Assembly (NCBI RefSeq): GCF_000149955.1
Contig: NC_030998.1
Coordinates: 1,004,699-1,068,698 of the forward strand
Source of the DNA: Fusarium oxysporum f. sp. lycopersici 4287
Taxonomy: Eukaryota; Ascomycota; Sordariomycetes; Hypocreales; Nectriaceae
Direction of reading: 5' to 3'
DNA length: 64,000 nucleotides
Every line of letters begins with the position of its first letter. Position 1 is the first letter of the stretch. Below the pieces are notes generated by a model that saw only the letters and a list, made by a program, of their open reading frames with translations, had not been told where the DNA came from and did no database searches. A program made the position numbers and the translations under genes. This document shows positions 1 to 12,217 of this stretch, piece after piece.

Positions 1-2193
1 ACCTAACCATTCATCACGATATGATGGTGTCACGCGATGAGCAAAGTCGGACGTTGGAAGGTGACTTGAGGAGTCCGACTCTAAAGACACCTGAGGATTA
101 CATTTTACGTTTACATTGACCTACCTCGAGCTCCGACTTGGGCCATGAGACACATCAGTGCAATCGTAAAAAGTTCCGCGATACCATGAATCCACTTTCC
201 GGTATCATCCAGCTGTTCACATCTGGTGCTTCTCCTCGGACAATATCCCCACCGAACACCGAAGGTCTCGGTCTCTGAGGGGGCTGCCAAGTCCGTCGGA
301 CAACGGCATCGCATGACTCGGCCTTCTTCTTGTGTAAAACTCAGGCTCGGGACGCAAGATCCTACGGACCGTTGGACAATTGGCGGTTGGTGGCAGCATG
401 ATCGGACCATATGTCGAAATCTCGGACTCGAACTTTATCTTTCTGCCCGAACACCTACGGATGCGCAAGTGCACAGCATCCGTAGGACAGCAGACAGATA
501 TGGCTGGGACATTTGCCATCGGAGAGCGCATTGGAAGACCTCAGAGACTCGGGCAATGGTTTACCATTGCACCCGAGCTCTCTTCATCGAGCGTTCCTTT
601 GTCGCGTGTAAGGCGCAGCCCCTCCCGAACAATTGTAGGATGATGTATTAACCGCGTACCGATCGGGCGCCGGATGAGATTGCAATTCCACAGACATGGG
701 ACTGGAAACCCGAGAGTGCGAATCTTACGCCCTTCAAGCACGAAGCCCGTCCTTTGGGAGCAGTGTTTGAGGCGGAGTGTGTGATGTTCTCATGGGCTCC
801 GGAGTCCGATGCGCGCGGATGTGCAACCAAATCTCAACCGACCGGACTGCGAGTCGAAGCCTGGTTTCGGGCTCTGCATAAGACAAGTCCGCTGCATGTA
901 TCAGGCCATCACGGTATAGGATTGTTTCGGTCGGAGGGCATGGTGGCATCCGGATGACGTCCAGATCAGAGCATCTCGTCGGGTAGAAATCGGTCACGGT
1001 CGCGATCACGGCTTCGTCTATATACTCGGCTCTGGTAGCTTGAAGGAGGTTCGGGCGAAGAGCGCATTGTAGGTGGTCATTTTCGCAAGAGCATCACGAT
1101 CGGGCTGGGGAGGATGGTTGTCGATGGAGAACAGACACTGCCGCAGGTACGGGGGAGGGATCTTAGGTTTTCGAGGTCAGTGATAAAGTTACCCAAGCAT
1201 AAAGACCCAAGTGCTCCATTATCCTGTCGAGATCAAGTGCAGTCGGCACCCTGACACGTTCCTCTTCTTACGGTCGTATTGTGTCTGCGTAGGCAGGTTC
1301 GCTGAAAGACTAAGACATATTGAGCATATGGAGGTACGTAGTCGTTATCAAGTTGAGACAGAACTTGTTGCAGAGTTTGCGCGCTGTAGGGCGGGGTATT
1401 GTAATTGGCAACGCTCATTCTGTCGTGATGGTCTTGATGCTTCGATCGCATCATGCCAGTCGCGTCAGCACCTGCAGCGATCGCGCGCCATTTCACGTGA
1501 CTATGATGTAATCTCGGTGATCTTATCTTATCTATTCTTGTCTGAGCCAATAAGGGTTGGGCAAGCAGGGCATTTCTTCCTGCTCAGAACACCACAAACT
1601 GAACGTAGTGTTACAATCTTGAATTCTAAGATAAGATGAGAAAAGGGTAAAGTCCGTCAATATCCACGCCTACTGTAATTATACATTTTTCCGGGATAGA
1701 GAAGAGGCAGAATGATGTACTGAACGTGTTTGGCATATCGATCAGACTTTATTACCCTGAGAATTTACCATATAGTGTATTCTGCAGTTGCAACTTTTGG
1801 AGGTTGATGGCGGTAACACTACCCTATACTGCCTGTAATTGCGTCATCACCCGATGGCCGTTCAGCTCCTCGACGTCGATAAGCTTAACGAGTGGGGCAG
1901 CCGGGCCGCACGCGTTGCCGGAGCTTGCTTCGCGTCAAAATGGCATTTCACGCGTCGAAATGTTTAATTATAAAGTTAATTGCTACTACCGCTCCAGAAG
2001 GACTGCTAACGTTGGGGGCATGGTTCTGTTGGCGGTGATGCACGTATATTCTTCCACCAGTCAAATGTAACGTCATACAAACCCCCAACGTGGGGTAGCC
2101 ATTCAAATACACCGTCATCGAACCAGCCTCAAACACTTAGCTACCAAACGCTATCTTCATAATCAAATTAGGCAATCTGATATTTCATTCATC
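1..2193. other. Intergenic / possible decayed repeat, no gene
   Basis: No reading frame here looks like a real gene. The first kilobase is unusually rich in TCCGA/TCGGA and CGGAC words on both strands and carries an 11-bp inverted repeat at 454-486. It reads like old repeat DNA, but I recognise no transposase. A GATA-type cluster (cttatcttatct) lies near 1520-1535. The last few hundred bases would include the promoter of the PEBP gene that follows. Confidence 0.4.
454..486. repeat. 11-bp perfect inverted repeat (hairpin)
   Basis: CCTACGGATGC at 454-464 is answered by its exact reverse complement GCATCCGTAGG at 476-486, with an 11-nt spacer. It sits in non-coding DNA rich in CGGA words. It may be part of a decayed element; no function is evident. 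Confidence 0.5.
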
Positions 2194-2874
2194 ATGTCAA
2201 GCGCATTGTCGAGCTCTCTGGCTGAGGCTAAGCTGGTTCCCGGTTCAGCTGCTAGCTTAATCCCCGAAGGCTTCAAGCCTACGACGAATCTGAAGGTCTC
2301 GTTCGATGGGAAGGATGTCGACTTGGGGAACCTATTCCGCGCGAGTGAGTGCAAGCGCGCTCCTAGCATCCAGTTTGATCAAGAAGTAAGTTGTGGATAT
2401 CTTCAAGAACACTTTGTTCAGTGCTGACGAGGTTTAGCCTGATGCTCCTGGAGATGCTACCTACATGCTCTTGCTTGTCGACCCTGATGCGCCAACACCA
2501 GATGACCCCAAGTTCGCCTTCTGGCGCCACTGGGTTCTCCCTGGCTTGAGACCTTTGAGCGGTGGAGATGCCGTGGCTCAAGTGCAACCTGCTCTCACAG
2601 AATACTTGGGCCCTGGCCCGAAGGACGAGTAAGTTAAGATGACTCAACATACTCAGTGTTCACTTACTGACGGCCACGTAGCTCCAAGCCGCACAGATAC
2701 TTGCTTCTTTTGTACCGACAACCCGCCAGCCTTGATCTTGCCAAGGAGGATGTAGGTGGTGAAGAGTTCACGCAAAGAAGGTCTTTCGATACTGCCAAGT
2801 TTGTTGAGAAGTATGGACTACGACTCGTGGGCGCGAACTGGTTTCACGGTGCTGGAGATGGCTGGAAGGAGTAA
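2194..2874 (+). CDS. Phosphatidylethanolamine-binding protein (PEBP) family
   Basis: Three exons (2194-2385, 2438-2628, 2682-2874) encode 191 residues, the usual PEBP length. Introns of 52 and 53 bp have GTAAGT-type donors and TAG acceptors and keep the frame. Family signatures are the ligand-pocket motif DPDAP (in LLVDPDAPTPDDP), RHWVLPGL, corresponding to the xRxxxHW segment, and the PHRYLLLLYRQP segment. Fungal PEBPs resemble yeast Tfs1, a carboxypeptidase Y inhibitor, and bind anionic ligands or protease/Ras-pathway partners. No signal peptide is visible, so a cytosolic protein is expected. The exact role is unknown, although a subtilase gene lies 4 kb downstream. ATG 2194 is the first start in a clean context. 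Confidence 0.9.
2386..2437 (+). other. Intron 1 of PEBP gene
   Basis: Donor GTAAGT, acceptor TTTAG, with a GCTGAC branch site 12-17 nt before the end. Removal joins codon 64 (Glu) to Pro in phase 0. Confidence 0.85.
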
Positions 2875-3398
2875 GACAGAGCAAGTCACTGATCTTGAGT
2901 TTGAGATACGGATAGAGGCACCGAATTACTAGTCTTCTTTGCCTCTGCTCATCATAGTCTAACAGAAACGAGGTAAATTCATCTAGTACCGGAAAGTCAT
3001 ATTATCGCCAGGAATTTATTAAACTTGTAAGCTCAAGGAGTCTGTACTTGCTGTCCTGGTGGAGGAGACTAGGGGAGTGCTGTAGATCTCGTTCAGGATG
3101 ATCTATTGCGTACGATTGTTTCAGCTACTCTCTGGATAACTGAATTAGCGTGCCTTCATCTGAGTTGAGTCAGAGTGACGATTTCTCTCGGACATGGAAG
3201 AATATCGCACAAGAATGCAATTATGAGGGAGGCGTAGATGTAGCGATTATTGGCATTCTGATATGTGTTACGTTCAATTTGTCCCATTTCAGAGACCGAT
3301 GATAAGTATAAAAGTATATATATGTAAGATAAACTCGTAGATTCTATACACATTACATATTGAGAATATATACAGAGAAGTAAAAGGGTGCATAACTA
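2875..3398. other. Intergenic between convergent genes; holds one copy of a diverged duplication
   Basis: Convergent 3' space between the PEBP gene and the GPI-protein gene. Bases about 2878-3015 are clearly related to bases about 6446-6590. AT-rich sequence near 3300-3370 probably contains polyadenylation signals for one or both genes. Confidence 0.5.
2878..3015. repeat. Diverged direct repeat, copy A
   Basis: This stretch, starting just after the PEBP stop codon, aligns by eye along its length with about 6446-6590 in the same orientation. Shared blocks include caagtca(c/a)tgatcttg, tctaacagaa and tctagtacc(g/a)gaaag. I estimate the copies are roughly three-quarters identical; this was judged by eye and not computed. 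Confidence 0.7.
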
Positions 3399-5894
3399 TT
3401 ACAAGAAGAAGATAAGCCCGATAAAGGTCGACAAAAAGACAAACATATTCATCTGAAGTCGCCCTCCAGAAGCAATAGCTACCTCTGGCACTGTAGTGTG
3501 GTGGGTTGGTGTGCTAGCTGGATAGGAGGAAGAAAGTGATGGGTTTCCATAGTTCATGCTGGTGACCTCGGGGCTGCTCGGTTCGTGGTGATCTTGCTGT
3601 TGATCAGGAGTACCATTAGCAGGATTGTTGTAGTGGTGTGCATCATAATCTCCATTGCCGTAAGCCGTAGGTCGAGCATGTCTGATGGCCGTGGTGAGTG
3701 TTCCGTTGAAGCCAGGCACAGCGTGGTTTCCGACCGATGTTGGCTTGGCATACTGAACTAGAGATTCCGACTGATGGGAACCTTGTGGCTTCGGCAGCTT
3801 GGGCTTCTTCTAGGGGTGATCATTAGAGGCCGGTTCCGTGGCGGCTGCACAAGGCACTGTAACAGTAACCTCGTTCTCTCCCTGCTTCCCGCATCCGTTG
3901 CAAGGAACGACTTGTGTAGTCATGGAAACCGAGGGAATTGGCTGGTGGGCACAACGAGTGCATGGTTGATACGACAAAGTGGAGCAGTACTCAGTGACCG
4001 TCAACTCGGAGGGTTTGTAAGGATTGACGATAGTGTACGTGATGGTTGTTACTGTCGTTGCAACGAGGCTCTGTCCTGGCTTACCGGAGTTGTAATGTAC
4101 TGAGTACACCGTGGTTTGACTGGAACTTGGCTTTGTAACAACTAGCTCTGTAGAGCCTGCAGATGAGGATTCTTGTAAGCCCGTACTGATGGTGCTGGCC
4201 GGTGTTGAAACGGAAATGGAGCTCGAATCGATGGAACCGCTTGCAGAAGTGGAAAATATAAGAGAAGATGTAGAAGTGGTGTATGGTTCAGAATGGGTTG
4301 TAAGAGTCTGTGAAGTTTCCTGAGAAACGGCCGCAGTGGAAGAAATTTCGGTCGAAGAGATCTCAGTTGAAGAGAGTGGGAGTGAAGTCTCACTCGAAGA
4401 CGAGGCACGAGAAGTTGTAGCTTGGTTCGAAAACCCAGAAGATGTACTAGATGTCTCGGATGAACTCCAGCTGGCGGTGTTTGAGTCGCTCGACATGGTA
4501 GTCGTTGTATCTGATTGGAGTACAGGCTCCTCGGAAGTAGTCACTATCGTGCTGCTGGTCAACGCGACAGTGGTTGATTCTCTCAGAGTTGCAGTTGTTG
4601 GTTGGCTCGCGCTATCAGTAGCAACAGTGGATGCGGTATCTGTAGTGACAACGGCAATGGCATCGGTGGTGGTAACGGTGCTGACTATCGAGGCATTTGT
4701 TGAGCTGGTCGTGGGTTCATCAACCGTGGTGGTGGATGAGTAGTCACTTGTGGTTGTGTCCTCAACGGTAGTGCCCAGCTCAGTTGACGTGTTGGTGTCA
4801 GTAGATTGACTAGCAGTTGTTGGCTCTTCTGTCGAGGTACTTTCGGCAGTAGTAGTTGGTTCTTTAGTTGTTGTTTTGGTTGTAACCGCTGCCTCTGCAG
4901 AGGTGCTCTTGACCTCACCACTAGTCGTTGTTGCGGTGGCAGTTGTTGAATCAGTCGTGGTTGGTTGCTCAAGGGCAGTGGTGGTCGTTTCTTCAGGCGC
5001 GACAAAATATATGAATGTTCCCGAGGCTGTGCCAGATGCAGGTATAGTAGAGGTATATGCTTGCTCTCCTCGCTGGAGCGTAGTCGTCTCTTTGACGTCG
5101 TTGATCTCCGCACCATTTGGAGTCAACTCGCAGTCGGTACAAGCAGTACCTTTGATAAGTAAAGCTGAATCGTGGCCGGCGTTATTGATGTCGCATATCG
5201 AGAGGAAGATGTCAAGTTGGGTATTTCTTCCTGGTAACGGAAGTGTTACAATCAGAGGAGGGGTCGATCTTGAGTATCCGGTAACACTGTTAGGTGGGCG
5301 TATGGCGATTGGGTCTTTGCTAAGGAAGACTGGGCCGTGATTCTGTTTCCGCTGCCATCCACAGCCAGTTGGTGCTCGTTATCGGTATAGGCGAGCACGC
5401 CAATAGAGTCAGGCTGGCCCCTAGTTATTCTGTGTCAGCGAAAGTGAGTTTCCTTCAAGAGCGGTGACGTACCCTTCGTCCTCTTCCGTGGCCAGGATAA
5501 ACTCTAGCTGGACTCCATTATACCCAGAGTCAATAAAGACACCTGCATAGAGAACGAGGGCATTCTGGCTATTGGGTCCACAGTAGCTGTCATGCTCTCC
5601 GTTATTCGAATGCCCGTTATCGACATTACGATTTCCTCCAGGCAGGGCGCCAGACACGGGACCAGTGGCCAAGATGCCACCGCTGCCGATGCCGAATGGG
5701 CCGTCAGCGAAGGATCCATAGCTGCCCGATGCAGCACTCAAGTCCCAGTTCACTACACTCAGACCCTGCCCGGTAAAAATCGCCTGGGCCACGGTTTGGC
5801 CAGAACCATCGTTGTCCTGTGTAACAGTGAATCCCGAAGTCAGTAAAGGGAGTGTTGCGAAAAGCGCAAGGCGTCCAACAGTGTTTGACATCAT
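3399..5894 (-). pseudogene. Thr/Ser-rich GPI-type surface protein, choice-of-anchor-like N-terminus; frameshift plus in-frame stop
   Basis: Read from ATG 5894. A signal peptide (MMSNTVGRLALFATLPLLTSG) is followed by an extracellular domain (EFILATEEDEG, DSIGVLAYTDN, then LSICDINNAGHDSALLIKG) like fungal choice-of-anchor-L proteins. A long Thr/Ser-rich stalk follows, then a Cys region (CNGCGKQGENEVTVTVP) and a C-terminal hydrophobic tail (FVFLSTFIGLIFFL) typical of a GPI signal. A 43-bp intron lies at 5430-5472. Two defects are visible. The frame slips by one base near 5323-5331, where one base must be added to continue. A TAG at 3810-3812 interrupts an otherwise open frame whose reading resumes unchanged to the GPI tail. 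Exon lengths (422 + 2031) are one base short of a multiple of three. The TAG could instead end a weak intron (CTAAT sits 12 nt before it), but no good donor is seen. Without defects it would be about 817 residues. Confidence 0.7.
5430..5472 (-). other. Intron of the GPI-type gene
   Basis: On the minus strand the donor is GTACGT and the acceptor CACAG, with a CGCTGACA branch site immediately upstream. Removal joins EEDEG to ITRGQPDSIGV in frame. Confidence 0.8.
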
Positions 5895-6834
5895 GTTGGC
5901 GGTAGTCAGGTACCCTGCAAGGCCCTGGAAATGAGCGGATGTTATAATAAAGGAGCGACAGAGCAAAGAAAGACGTGAAAGGGACTGGACTGCATTTTGT
6001 TTTGAATGGAGCGTTTTGCCATCCCAATTAAAGCACTGGCCTACTTTAAAAAACATCAAAAAATCCCATTTTCCTGAGGGGGGGATTTTTGCTCTAAATA
6101 AATTCGCCAGGTACTCTTCCAAATAAACAATATCTAATTGTACTGGTGCATTAGCAGCACAAATCGCGGCCGCCCTGCATCACCCTTTATCTTAAATCCA
6201 AGAAATGGCTAGGGCTAGAACGCATCTTTTGGGGGGGTTGTATACTGCATGGAAAAATAAACAAAAATGTCTCGGTTTTAGTTCTCGCCATCGGCTTCAC
6301 CACAACATCCACTCCTTGTTTACAATGTAAAAGTGTATTAATTCATTATGTATTAACCATTTGGCAGCCGGTGCAAGACATCTTTACATCAACTTATCTT
6401 ATCGTAGAATAACATTTTATAGTAAAACCCTCTTCTCTAACTAGGATAGGGCAAGTCAATGATCTTGGGCTTGGAATACGACTGGAGACCATGGATCACT
6501 GACCTTCCTCGCCTCTGGCTGCTTCATGATCTAACAGAAGCAAGGCTAACTTGTCTAGTACCAGAAAGCCATATCTTCACCAGAAATCCATGAAGGACCA
6601 AGCGCCAGGAGCGTGTAAGGGGTTTGGCAAGAGACTCATATAGAGCGGGCAGAATCACGGATCAAAGCATGTTCAAGAAGTCGGCCGAAAAAAAAAAGCT
6701 TTTATTATTCAATGCTTCAAGTCAAACAGCTAGGGGAATCCTCATACTAGGTACAGAAAAAGAAAATAAGTATCCATCTCACCGAGATTCGGATCAAATT
6801 TCGGACTCAGAAGAGATAGGCCGCTGGCCTACAT
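5895..6834. other. Intergenic: GPI-gene promoter, second repeat copy, subtilase 3' end
   Basis: No gene seen. The part next to 5895 is the minus-strand promoter/leader of the GPI-type gene. Bases about 6446-6590 are the second copy of the repeat found behind the PEBP gene. AT-rich sequence at 6690-6830 is the likely 3' region of the subtilase gene. Confidence 0.5.
6446..6590. repeat. Diverged direct repeat, copy B
   Basis: Related by eye to about 2878-3015, same orientation. No PEBP coding sequence accompanies this copy, so only the flanking tail was duplicated or kept. Confidence 0.7.
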
Positions 6835-8141
<1,307 letters not shown>

Positions 8142-9771
8142 TTTGAAGAAAGATCGTTGTAAGTTGGAGAACTTAAAGAATGAAGTAAGTTGTAAAGAGT
8201 GGTGTTGAGTGAATGTACTTGTAGAGACTGAAGAGCTGAGTTGCTTGATGAGAAGGAGATATTGTTGGAGACGGAGGCTTCTATTTATCTTGAAGCTCTC
8301 TCCTTTAATTGTCTACTTCCACTTGGAGCCATGTTCCTTGATCGGATGTTGGGTTGGTCGTCTTTCGGCACGCAACCTATCGTGCCAAACATGTGCCACG
8401 ATGATCGTCATCGTTCGAGATAGTCGACCCCGGCCGCAACCACTACCTGCCTAAAGCGAGCGACGATCCCACGCATCGCGTGCCTGGCGAGGTATAGCAT
8501 GAGAATTAACCATAAGCGACTTAGCCAACCGAAACATGCCATACCCTAATTCAAGTTTTGAGAGCACCATTCGCCACGAGATGAAAGGAGTGCATGATTA
8601 ATGAGGCTCCTTATTCTCTGCCTTGTTTTGTGATTTGACTGGTGAATCGGTTACCGCCAGGGCAGTGGGGGTGCCAATTAGCAGATTGATAGACAAGCCA
8701 ATTGAAGTCGAGAGCTGCTCTCTGGGGCACTAATCTGTCTTGAAACGATATCGCCCAAGGGTGTCAGCCAATCGAGGTGACGCGTGGCGATCTATTACCG
8801 AGTCAGGGAGTTGGTTTCAACAATTCCCCTGAATAAGCTTGATAGCTCAATCAAAAGGTCTTGACAAGTTCAATCAAGCAGGAATAAAAGATATCAAGGT
8901 CCTTTGATTTTCAAAAGTGCCAGTCACAAGCAATTGATGATACTTGAGACAATCGTCAACTGATACACTGCAGGGATATTTTGCTGCCGAGAAGAGGAAG
9001 GCAATCGTTAGCGTTGCAAGAGACTAGGGAAAAGTTCCGACGTAGATCATCTTAGCCTCCTCCCTGTTGTAATGGGCAAGGTATCAATTTGCTAATAAGT
9101 GTCAAGAATATATTGAAAACATATCCATTTCGCGGGACAACTAACGATATAGAGAGATCTATCCGGAACCTTATAAGATGACGATCCTTTGTGTGTCACC
9201 ATATGCCGGGTCATCGGCAGCCATGGAAGCATTAATTCATTCTCTCAATGGTCTAGAACTGTTGACATGGGGAAGCTTTGACAATTGTCATCACGTCAAG
9301 TTTCGGTCGACATGCCAATTAAGCAACTAATCCGTCCTTAGTCCGGTTTGACCAATTGAAGAGGCGTAGGGCTAACGTCTTGGCTCCGCAGGTTGGGCTG
9401 AATTGTCGTGAGCACCATGTTTTAAGGGTTGGTTGAATATCCGGGCTCATTTGCCGGGCAATCCTCCGAGTGAACCGTTCCGGATGCACATGTCCATTTG
9501 GCTTGGTGTAAGTTGATGGTATCAAGTGACGATGATGAACTTTTGTAACACTGACTCGTATGGAATAACTCATGGTTTCGATGGAGCGATGAGGCTTTCA
9601 CGTAGTTCAACACGAAATTCAACAACTCTGCATAAAGTAAACTGCAATTGATATTGGGGCGAGCCATGTGCTAAACTCACAATGTACAAACGTAAAGCTT
9701 AGGTACATAAACTTTTACCAAGAAGTGAACAACATCGTTCCATCCGTCTCTCATAACATTTCATCAATCGT
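8142..9771. other. Intergenic: subtilase promoter and pectate lyase 3' region
   Basis: No gene supported. The 8142-8300 end is the subtilase leader and promoter; on the minus strand a GATAAATAGAA element lies near 8280-8295, about 140-155 bp upstream of the start. The remainder is unremarkable unique-looking sequence. Confidence 0.5.
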
Positions 9772-10596
9772 CTAGCAGCTCGTGGTAACTCCAGAAGTAG
9801 TGCAGTACTTGCCATCAGGGCCAGATCCAATCTTGGAAGGCTCAGCGCCGCTTGAGTTACCCTCGTAGCGGTCACAGTACTTGCCCTTGTTCTGGCACGA
9901 GCTGGTGATCTTGCAGGTGTCTCCGTAGTTGGTGTTAATGCCGCAGAGAACACCACCGTCGACGGCAACAGAGCCTGAGATGACGACGTTTCGAGGGCCG
10001 CCGTTATCCTTGCAGTTTCCGCAGCTGCGGGACGAGCTTTCCGTAGTCTTCGGCGTAGAAATCCTTGATCTGGACGGTTCCGCGGCCGTTGAACTGGACG
10101 ATCTTGTCGCTAGCATGGAAAGCACCGCCACCGTTGATGTAAGAAGTTCCACTGGTCTGCTTGAGGGTGACGGCGTCCTCACAGACGTCGGCCCACCAGA
10201 CGTTGTTCAGGGTGCTAAAGTCAAATCAGCATGAGAAATGGTGGGTCGAGAGAAACTTGCTCACCAAGTACCCTTGCAGTGTACACCTTCGGCCTGAGAT
10301 GCGCCGATAATCACGTTGGAAAGAGTGGCACCGTTCTCGAGAATGAACATAGCATCCTTCTCACCAGTTTCGGACTGGCCTTGGCAAACAGAGGCTAGGA
10401 AAAGTGTTAGTCAGAGGTTTAGAGACAAGGTATAAAGAGGCTTACGGCTTCGCTCGAATCGCTTCATGCCACCATCGTAGCTGCCCTTGACAGGAACAGC
10501 AGTAGGGAATGAAGTAGCACCAGCAGACTTGGGGAGAGTCTTGGTGACAGCGGCGGAGGAGACTCCAGCAAGGGCGAGGATGGCAGTGTACTTCAT
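9772..10596 (-). pseudogene. Secreted pectate lyase, PL3 family (PelB/PelD-like), 1-nt insertion
   Basis: Exons 10596-10446, 10394-10265 and 10214-9772. The signal peptide MKYTAILALAGVSSAAV is followed by PL3 hallmarks: [54 protein letters not shown] and [17 protein letters not shown]3 enzymes cleave polygalacturonate by beta-elimination. The frame breaks near 10028-10032: the minus strand reads CTCGTCCCGCAGC, and dropping one C restores RSCGNC and the rest of the family sequence to the normal C-terminus. Exon lengths sum to 724, exactly one base too many for a 240-residue protein. As read, the product ends in LRKLQG and loses its C-terminal third. The insertion lies in a C run, so an assembly error is a serious alternative. 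Introns are 51 and 50 bp. Confidence 0.8.
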
Positions 10597-12217
10597 GATG
10601 AATGAATTGAGATTATTCCGAAGATGTTTCTAGTGAAGGCTTGAGTTGTGATGCTGAGTGAACAAGTCTCTTGGCTCTCTGGATATCTCATCCTTTATAT
10701 ATTTATAAACATTATATATTCTTTCTCGTCGATATATCAGTTTCAATCAATCTTCCCCTTTGTTCTAAGGCCCCTGTACCTGTTTTTCGCTCATTGCACC
10801 AATTAGCATCGTATAATCACGCTCGAGTCCGAAAACGGCAACCTAGTCATTGAAGTGAAACTCCGTTCAATGTTACATCTTGAACCAAACTCAATTCTCA
10901 TTCGAGGAATTAAATACCATAATTCTCCGTCTCGACTCGTTATTTGCGGAGACCAATCAAATGACCTGATTTTCTGCTCAACTTGCTCGATATGATCAGC
11001 TGCACGACGACCCGAAGTCTGGGGTAATGGAGATACTACCCCCAATATGAGCATGGGGAAGAATGAAACTAGTAAGGCTGGATGAAAGTGACGGGGCAAG
11101 ATTGGTGGAATTTCGATCATGCTTGTTTTAGTGACGTGTCCACCAATTAAGCTTACCTGGAATATGAATGACTTTGAGTTTCGATGCGGATCTTCCACGG
11201 GCATAATTGAATGTAGTAACGTCTGATCCTCGTGGTTAAAAGCCGTGTAGCCGTGAGGAATAATTTTGCACCTACGAGAGGCCAGCGATCGTCGTGTTGT
11301 ATCTGACCGTAACCCTGCAGTGTTCTAGGCTTGAGTGAATAAACAAAGTCTCTCCTGCTTAAGCTTTAAGGTTACTCAGACCGCAACAAGCTTGGATGCC
11401 AGAGATACTTTGGGGGCAGCGGTGATGTCCGATTCTGGGGTTTGGGGATTAGAAAAGTATCCTGAAGCTTCAAGACTCTAGATGGTTGCGTGAACAGAGA
11501 CACGATACACAAACCTCATGTTTCTCGAGATCTGGAAGAGCACTGTTTCGAATTGCTGATCATATAGGTCATAGGCTACATGCTGGAACATCTACAGGGC
11601 CACCAGATTGTCCCAGCAGCACGGGACGCCAAGGGCAACTACCGACAGGACCCTGCGACTTGGCAGTGTGTTTTTGACACGAATCGCGTGACACGTGCAT
11701 GATGCATCGTAAGTAGATGAAAATTCTTCGAATTTGAGTCTGTACAAGTCTGTTGCCCAGAATACACGTCTCTGGCTGATGCAGGGCCCAGTAACCTGTT
11801 TTTTTCTTTAGCTTCCCAGAGTGTTCCTCTGCTGGATGCACTAAACATAGGCTGACACTGTCTTCTGCTCTGACTGATCATCTATTTTATCCGCCAGGCT
11901 CGGCGACTTCAGTCCAACTTCGCATGATAGAGGTCCGAAGAGAGTCAACTAGACTGTTTACTAGACTAGGAAGAGATGTTAAATAGGCTAGAGGAGTCTG
12001 TCCTACATGACAAAAAGACTTAAGGTGAAATCACTGTAGGCTTAGGCAGGTTTAGTATAGAATAGGTAGATTTAGTTAAACTAATTAGGTAGGTTCTAGA
12101 GTAGTTAATTTTGGCACCTTAAGTCGAGGCCAGAAGTTTTCCTGCTCCCTAAGGACAGACAAGGGGGAAAATCGTCGAACGAATCAAAACCCCCTCGATT
12201 TTCTAGACGAATTGCCC
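10597..12217. other. Intergenic, no gene
   Basis: Apart from the pectate lyase TATA region nothing coding is supported. Bases about 11940-12125 are AT-rich with recurring TTTAG/TAGGTAG/CTAG words, which looks like a degenerate low-complexity repeat. Confidence 0.45.
10690..10712 (-). promoter_or_regulatory. TATA box of pectate lyase gene
   Basis: On the minus strand TATAAATATATAAAGG lies about 100 bp upstream of the pectate lyase ATG, the usual distance for a fungal TATA element. A pyrimidine/purine-biased leader follows. Confidence 0.5.

Noticed and set aside
226..651. Plus-strand open frame of 141 codons in the first kilobase
   Set aside because: Overlaps other open frames on both strands, no family feature, no intron signals; sits in repeat-like CGGA-rich DNA.
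1211..1639. Plus-strand open frame of 142 codons
   Set aside because: Opposite-strand frame of similar length, no start context, Cys/Arg-rich low-quality translation.
4336..4743. Val/Glu-rich plus-strand frame opposite the Thr-rich stalk
   Set aside because: Shadow of the repetitive Thr/Ser coding sequence on the minus strand.
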